Below are positions 58,501-64,000 of a stretch of 64,000 bases of DNA, piece by piece. Made by a program: the position numbers and the translations under genes. The stretch is taken from positions 62,001-126,000 of the forward strand of contig CACVBU010000738.1 of assembly GCA_902728285.1 (NCBI GenBank), given 5' to 3'. Under the pieces are notes generated by a model that made no database searches, was not told the origin of the DNA, and saw nothing but the letters and a program-made list of their open reading frames with translations. The DNA is from Clytia hemisphaerica. Its lineage: Eukaryota; Cnidaria; Hydrozoa; Leptothecata; Clytiidae. The first letter of the stretch is position 1, and every line of letters starts with the position of its first letter.

Positions 58501-60966
58501 GGTTACCTGGTTTTCGCCAAGCCTTCTCGTCTTGTTCTGCATCCATATCAAACTCATAAATAGGTTGTCCATTAATCTGACCAACTGCATTGACATCAAT
58601 TTTCTTCTGTCCCGGTTGGTTAAGCTGTGTTCCAGGTTTAGCAGCGGCAGCAGCAGCTGCAGCAACAGCCCCAGTTGCCGGAGCTCCTACAGCCCCAGTT
58701 GCATTCTGTCCATCTTTCTTCCAATTTGAAGTAGGTGTTCCAAATTGACTATTACAGTGGTAACAAAAGATAATATAATATAATCCGTTATCAAGATACC
58801 ACAGATCAACCAAGGATTGCTAATAAGCAGATATTCAATGGGTAAAAGTTGGTTATTGAGATTTATTAACCCGAGGCGATGTAATATTCAACAAGGCGAA
58901 GCCGAGTTGAATATACATCACCGAGGGTTAATAAATCCAATAACCAACGAAAACCTATTGAATATATGTTTTATTATAATACCTAGAGGCAAAAACAAAA
59001 CATTAATTATGTCAATAGTCGAACGTTTCACTTAAAACACTCCCATAATCGAACGTTCGAATGTTTTTCTTTTTAAATGATTTTCTTAATTACTTTGAGT
59101 CATAAAATTTGTTTATGAAATTGACAATAGAATTATTTCAATGAATTTCTTTGATACAACAAGAGCGACAAAAAAATCAAACTTTGAAAGCAAAATTTGA
59201 AAAAAAAAATTCTATCGTGGTATAATAGCCATGGTATATCAGGAATTATTCAATGGCTGTTTTTGCCAACAGGTATATAATAATGCTTCTTATGTCACAG
59301 ATATTTACATTGACTCTTGAGTGAGCTAATTATAATTACAAACAAATCTTGAAAAAATTAGATACCTTTTTCGAAGAAACATTAAGAAAGGAATAATAAT
59401 GTTTTTATAAATATCAACATACTTGGCAGTGTTTACTTCACCAATATGAACTTGAATATTATCATCATCGTCATCATCTGAGTCTTCAAACTCATCTTCA
59501 TCTTCACCCTGGAACAAACAAAACAAGTATAGAAAAGCACTTACTTTAAAGCTCGTCTTCACCTAAACTAGAATAAAATTTAGCTTGAAAGTAGTGCTTA
59601 ATAAGGCGTTCAAACTTTCGCGAGCAGAAACTTTCGCGAGGACCAAAAATCGCGAAATTCACGACATTTACTTTCGCAAATTTAACGAAAAAATATTTTC
59701 GCGAGCATAAACTTTCGCGAATCAAGACGTAAAATTTAGAATTTTCACATGAAAAATGGCTTAGAGGGACAAATACTTCTTGGATTGGCTTGAAACATTT
59801 GTTCTTTGACTTATTAGTCTTTTAGCAGGCTAAAAAGTGCCATAAAAATTACATTTTATTCAAAGTTTTGAAGTTTTACAGATTTTCTATTTTGTCAAGA
59901 ATTTTTCGCGAGCATAAACTTTCGCGAATGGCCTTTCCTACAATTTTTAAAGACATTTACTTTCGCGAAAAGGGCCAAAATTCGCAAAAATCGCGAAAGT
60001 TTCTGCTCGCGAAAGTTTGTACACCTAAAGCTTATATGTAGGGGGGGATGTTATTTTGCAAAAATGGCATAAATTCTTAGCCCATTTGTCAAAAGTTGCC
60101 TTTGGGTATAAAAAGAAGAAAAAATTATGTTAAAACCCTGTGGTACCCTTTTCAAGGTTGCCACGGGCAGGGTGCCACCGTGGCTCCGCCAGCAAAATCG
60201 AAATTTCAAAAATTTTCAAAACATAGTGAAGTGACCCCTCATTTGAAAGGTATTTTCATGCTGGTTAAGAAAATCAATATAATGAGGTTGAATAACACTG
60301 TCACAAAAAGTAATTTCCAACAGTTGGCAAAATTTTGAGGATTTTGCTAAAAACGCAATTTTTTGATCGTTTTTCTTAAGTTACTTTTTGTGACAGTGTT
60401 ATTCACCCTTACAATATTGATTTTCTTAATTAGCATGAAAAGACCTTTCAAATGAGGGGTCACTTCGCTATGTAAAAAAATTTTAAATTTCGATTTTGCT
60501 GGCGGAGCGGCGGTGGCACCCTACCCGTGGCAACCTTGAAAAAAGTTCCACAGGGTTTTTACATGATTTTTTCTTCTTTTTATACCCAATGGCAACTTTT
60601 GACAAATGGGCTTAAAAAATTAGTCCTAACATCCCCCCCTACTTATAGCTCAGCAAAAAAATACACAGATAAAGATCAAAGGAAGAGAATTAAATGAAAC
60701 TTGAGAAATGTTATCATCTATATGGATGCTGCATACAAATCAAACTTTTAAAGAAAACGTAGCTGCTTTTATTCAAACAATAATTTTTTACCCCTGCATT
60801 GCCATTGACATCTTTCATTTCAGCATCCCTAAAGCAAAGACAAATCAATATCTATAATCTTATCAGTATACAAAAAAAACTATGATGAAATGAAATTATA
60901 TAAGAGCTGTAAACAATGTAAATTCTAAGAATTTGACTTACCCATTCTCTTGACTTGACTTTTTTT
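52503..60966 (-). CDS. FIP1L1: Pre-mRNA 3'-end-processing factor FIP1 (N-terminus not found)
   Basis: FIP1 is a CPSF subunit that binds U-rich RNA and poly(A) polymerase. Fifteen exons in coding order: 60942-60966, 60792-60828, 59423-59508, 58507-58748, 57873-57979, 57543-57657, 57208-57282, 56965-57066, 56625-56702, 56359-56433, 56179-56223, 54884-55016, 53206-53299, 52995-53041 and 52503-52686. They encode about 480 residues, and every junction keeps phase. The order is: an acidic block ([16 protein letters not shown]) with NIQVHIGEV; an Ala-rich tract; the FIP1 motif [30 protein letters not shown] across two exons; a His/Pro tract; five short Gly/Pro-rich exons; an Arg/Asp repeat ([16 protein letters not shown]); and an acidic tail ending GGGEA-stop. 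The exon at 60942 starts two bases into the frame, so at least one upstream exon exists. It was not recognised up to 64000. Its introns hold several foldback elements. Confidence 0.95.
53655..54826. mobile_element. Foldback element with GATAAAT-repeat arms in a FIP1 intron
   Basis: The left end is TATGGAACACCGTAGCTGCC and the right end GGCAGCTACAGCGTTCCATA. GAGGAG flanks both sides (53649-53654, 54827-54832). The arms are arrays of TCGATAAA/TTTATCGA units (GCGATAAATCATTCGATAAA type). Then comes an inner inverted match on 'acccgatatttatacttttg' and 'caaaagtataaatatcgggt'. The middle is unique and non-coding. Confidence 0.75.
55191..56054. mobile_element. Foldback element with GGGGAGTTG arrays in a FIP1 intron
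   Basis: The left end reads atgagtctaggtaatattct with 'gttggggagttggggag' units. The right end has 'ctccccaactcgaaactagc' units three to four times and then gactagaatagtttacaaac, the inverse. Inner inverted blocks are 'acggtgaccgaaaatttt' and 'ggtagccggtaatttttt'. The middle is AT-rich without a convincing gene. Confidence 0.65.
58840..58978. repeat. Near-perfect hairpin in a FIP1 intron
   Basis: The left half (ggttattgagatttattaac, then GAGGCGATGTAATATTCAAC) is mirrored by the right half (GTTGAATATACATCACCGAGG, then 'gttaataaatccaataacc'), with only about 10-15 bases of loop around GGCGAAGCC. 'attcaatggg' and 'cctattgaat' lie at the outer ends. Confidence 0.75.
59604..60026. mobile_element. 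Palindromic element on GCGAAAG motifs, copy 2
   Basis: It begins AGGCGTTCAAACTTTCGCG and ends CGCGAAAGTTTGTACACCT. The interior motifs match copy 1 at 37550-37973 in layout and length. It lies in a FIP1 intron, directly beside the palindrome at 60029. Confidence 0.75.
60029..60650. mobile_element. Long palindrome with AGCTATAAGTAGGGGGGGATG-type ends
   Basis: The left end is agcttatatgtagggggggat and the right end atccccccctacttatagct. Arms of about 300 bases share 'gcccatttgtcaaaagttgc', 'gttgccacgggcagggtgcc', 'aagtgacccctcatttgaaa' and 'aacactgtcacaaaaagta' with their complements. The loop is about 45 bases around 60335-60375. No coding frame is credible, since both strands read the same arm. 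Confidence 0.8.
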
Positions 60967-61109
60967 CTGTGAAAAAAAAGAAAATAGAGATTGAATCAGA
61001 TTGTCGCAAGGTGTAAATGGGAAGAGTGGGAAAAATTGTGACATCAATATATTATAATTTTTATTCCACAAATGTTTGGTTTGCAGTTTGCTGTTATTGC
61101 GGCCTTTGA

Positions 61110-63390
61110 TAGAAAAACCTGTTGATTCTTTAGAGGACACGAGATTGCCAAGTCAAACTTTGAAAAAAAAATTAAAATGGCAGCCAAGCGAACACTGACA
61201 GAAACAAAAAATCAGTAGTTTTCAATCGTTTACCACAGCAGAATGAGACAGAAACGCAGTAAAATAAAAAGTAAACGAAACTTAAACTTTTTGTCTGATT
61301 CTAGCTGTAGTAATGTTTACATTCAGAAATAAATCCATTTTCCACCAGACCTACAACAGGCACCAGCAAAGTTTCAAACCCACTGCAGCATTACTGGCAA
61401 TGAATTCTGACTTGAAAAATATGGGTCCAGTTCCCTGGAAAGGATATAATTACACTTCCAAATGAATTATTTTTACAATAACATTTGTCTTCTCAAAAAT
61501 CCATAAATATAGGTTATAAAATCAACATAAGGGTTAAATTTTTTACAACAAACCAACAAATCGAACTTTATAAAGCTCTAACATTTAAAATAAATATCAC
61601 TTGTTTTCATAATACTGTAATGATATTAAAACCTTTTTGTATATATTTGGTTTTTCAAAACCATTTTCTTTTCCCACAACAGGCTTTAAAGTTCAGGTTC
61701 ACCCCCAATTTTTTTAATCTAGAAAGGCCCATGCAGCATAAACAAATGATTTAATTGGTTAAAAAATGTCAAAGCATCACGCTGCATCACGTGATCAGAA
61801 TCATGATAGAAGTGAACAGGAGTCGTGGTCATACGGCATATGATGTTTTCCTGTTGTTTTTTTTGGTGAAGTTTTGTAATCAATGTTTTGTTTTTTCAAG
61901 CGGGGATTTCTGTAGAATGATAAAAAAAGGCTTGGCTGGAATTGACACCATAACAGCCAGGACCTTTTGCCTAGTACACCTTTCCCGTAATTCGCAAAAC
62001 AGATGCGCATGCATTAAAAAATTTGCTACAAACCTGTTTTTGCCTGCGTTTCCTTAGGGAAAGGTTTTTTGAACTTTTCTTAAGTTCTGTTTAACAATAT
62101 CTTAGCAAATTTTAATATGTTCTTTCTATTCATAATATTATACCACCCTGAAAGTTTTTTTGCCAAAAAAAGATCACCATCAAATGTTGGCAGCTGAAAA
62201 CCCACCTTCCCTAACCCCTCACCCCGTAAACAATTTTATACGCAACAGTAGAGCACACATTTTCCCGGGCCATTTCTGAGAAATTTCAAATACGGGAATT
62301 AAAGGTGTAAGGAAAGTCTAGAAAATTTTCCGCAACTTTAGGAAAGTAGAACTTTAAAAAAAATATAACGCCTAGGAGCTGAAACTTACCAAATTTAAAA
62401 AGTTTTTCCACTCGCAAAACTTTTGTCCCCATAACAAATCTTTATTTTATTCATAGAATTATATTTCACAGGTCTATCGACCTCTACGAAATAATTTAGA
62501 TTTATAAATATTGTCTACTTCTTCATCTGTCGTCCAGTCGTCAGAAGATATGGGCAGAGAAGACGTTGTTTTGGTCTTTGTCCTAGGTTTTCGAACTAGG
62601 CGAAGGTTTGTTCTAGGGCTTCCTCTTACATGCCAAACGAAATCATCATTTTTTAAATTCATTTTATTCGCCTTTTGGCACATATCTTTGATAATTTTTC
62701 TTTCGTTGATGGTGAAGTCGTCTGTAATGCTAAAGCCACCAATTTCATTGAATCGTTTCAGCTTATGCAGATTTTGCATTATCCGTTCTTTTTCCTCTAT
62801 ACTTTTTAAGATCAACTTTATTAGCACATTTCACACTTCACTGCAGGTGTCTATTCCAGCCAAGCCATTTTTATCATTTTATAGATATCCTTGCTTGAAA
62901 AATAAAAGCAGTGATACTTTACTAACTTTGTCAAACTTCACTCTGAGCAAGAGAAAGACCTTTCTAGATTACCGTTCAAAAAATGGTTTTGAAGAGCCAA
63001 ATATATACAAAAAGGTTTTAATAACATTCAAATAATATGAAAACAAGTGATATCTAAATGTTTGAGCTTTACAAAGTTCAATTTGAGGGTTTGTTGTAAA
63101 TAAATTATCTCCCATCCTGACTTTTCCAAGTTATACTTTTGGATTTGTGAGAAGACAAATGTCATTTAAAAAAAATCATTTAGAGCTGTAATTAGTTTGA
63201 AACCTTGCTGTACCATAGGTCTGGTGGAAAATGGATTTTTTTCTGAATGTAAACATTACTAAAACAGAGCTGTAGAAAATTGTTTTTGTTTTTCTCAGTT
63301 TTTGCTCGGCAGCCATTTTGAATTTTATTTTTTCAACTTCTGTACTTCTGCAATTTCATGAGCTCTACGGAATCGATGATTTTACCTGAG
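61110..63390. mobile_element. Very long inverted-repeat element with a LINE-ORF1-like fragment between the arms
   Basis: The left arm (about 61110-61960) is repeated inverted at about 62850-63390, with some indels. Shared blocks are 'gtaatgtttacattcagaaa', 'ccattttccaccagacctac', 'atcacttgttttcata', 'aaaacctttttgtatatatttgg' and 'ggcttggctggaattgacac' with their complements. The left arm has an extra segment of about 85 bases near 61215-61305. The 0.9-kb centre holds the open frame listed at 62474-62779. It lies upstream of the FIP1 exons on the minus strand, probably in intron 1. Confidence 0.75.
62474..62779 (-). pseudogene. LINE ORF1-like C-terminal fragment
   Basis: The frame starts at ATG 62779 and runs about 101 residues to the stop, followed within 30 bases by AATAAA on the same strand. 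It contains IGGFSITDDFTINERKIIKD and KNDDFVWHVRGSPRTNLRLV. The pattern EEKE..M.NL.KLK, then DDFT..ER..IK, then FVW.VRGSP..LRLV recalls the C-terminal domain of LINE-type ORF1 proteins in marine invertebrates. This is an impression from memory. No reverse transcriptase is nearby, so it is probably a captured or decayed piece rather than a host gene. Confidence 0.4.
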
Positions 63391-63849
63391 TGAAACAACC
63401 AGTTGGATGTTTAACCCCTTAAGTGAAAAATGGTAATTAATTCTCTTTTCGGCAAAAAACAGCAATTTTTTCAACGATGATATGCTGAATCAGCAGAAAA
63501 GTATAAAATAGTATGTAAATAAATGAAAATTGCCGTTTTCAGCCGATTTTGGAAAGAAAGTGATTATATCATCGAACAAGAGGTAGTTGATACCTTCGCA
63601 TAGTAGGCCCACTGTGCCTTGTTTAGTTTTATTTATTTTCAACTGGTTTTTATTGGAAATGCAGACTAGCAAAATCGAGTCATATTATATGTAAAGAAAC
63701 ATGTAAAATTGAAGAAAAAAAACACTTTTAAAATTCTGAAAAACCTTTTACTCCATGCTATTTTACAATTTCCAATCAACTCTGACATACATTTGTGCTG
63801 ACTTGGCATTTCATCTTTAAAATTGCTGTTTCTATCTTAAATACCCAAC

Positions 63850-64000
63850 TGACAACTCTGTCCGGTACACATTATTTTTTATGCACACGTGTCCGGTGTC
63901 CGATGTCAGGTGTCCAAAAGTTCAAAAATTAAGACCAGTTGGATTAGGATACTTTTTAACACCAGACAATCTCAACACTGGATTTGAGTTCGCTGCGCAG
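63850..64000. repeat. ACCGGAC-type element, diverged copy cut by the window edge
   Basis: It has 'tgtccggtgtccgatgtcag', 'ggtgtccaaaag' and 'ggatactttttaacaccaga', matching the interior of 20986-21503 with mutations (for example ACCAGAC for ACCGGAC). Its right end lies outside the window. Confidence 0.6.

Noticed and set aside
62511-63035. Plus-strand frame of 174 residues
   Set aside because: It overlaps the ORF1-like fragment on the other strand and runs on into an inverted-repeat arm. Composition is that of an antisense shadow.

Overview
This is an AT-rich window of an animal nuclear genome. Genes have many short exons with GT/AG borders, introns are crowded with repeats, and there is no operon or bacterial signal. 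The protein repertoire (creatine synthesis, a GABA-B auxiliary KCTD, mucin-type and GPI-anchored surface proteins) and the abundant MITE or foldback families bounded by CCGGGGGG/CCCCCCGG suggest a marine invertebrate. I favour a cnidarian, with a sponge or another non-vertebrate possible. No tRNA, rRNA or CRISPR locus was recognised.

Gene layout, left to right: the last two exons of a lysosomal beta-mannosidase (+, 279-1865); complete guanidinoacetate N-methyltransferase GAMT (+, 4776-6131); an intronless KCTD8/12/16-type protein (-, 9637-10362); complete TMEM33 in nine exons (-, 12095-15343); a decayed LINE reverse transcriptase (+, about 21.5-23.0 kb); two paralogous four-exon genes for secreted, probably GPI-anchored four-cysteine proteins (-, 28554-30606 and 36843-40682); a mucin-like type I membrane protein with a SEA-like domain (-, 44377-48040); a two-exon orphan coiled-coil-like protein (-, 49036-51517); and fifteen exons of FIP1, a pre-mRNA 3'-end processing factor (-, 52503-60966), whose N-terminal exon(s) I could not find. 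I derived the exon borders by hand from splice signals, reading phase and family similarity. Every junction listed keeps the frame.

Most other DNA is mobile elements, especially inverted-repeat (foldback/MITE) elements. They include at least six CCGGGG-ended elements with 8-bp target duplications, one element with tandem-repeat terminal inverted repeats and a 9-bp duplication (Mutator-like), several long palindromes of 0.4-2.3 kb, and two copies of a retroelement-like family that share a nested insertion. The genes do not form one pathway. The paralogous GPI-type pair and the SEA-mucin lie next to each other on the same strand and both make cell-surface or secreted proteins. The most interesting items are this pair, the symmetric-exon array of FIP1, and the foldback elements, several of which lie inside introns.
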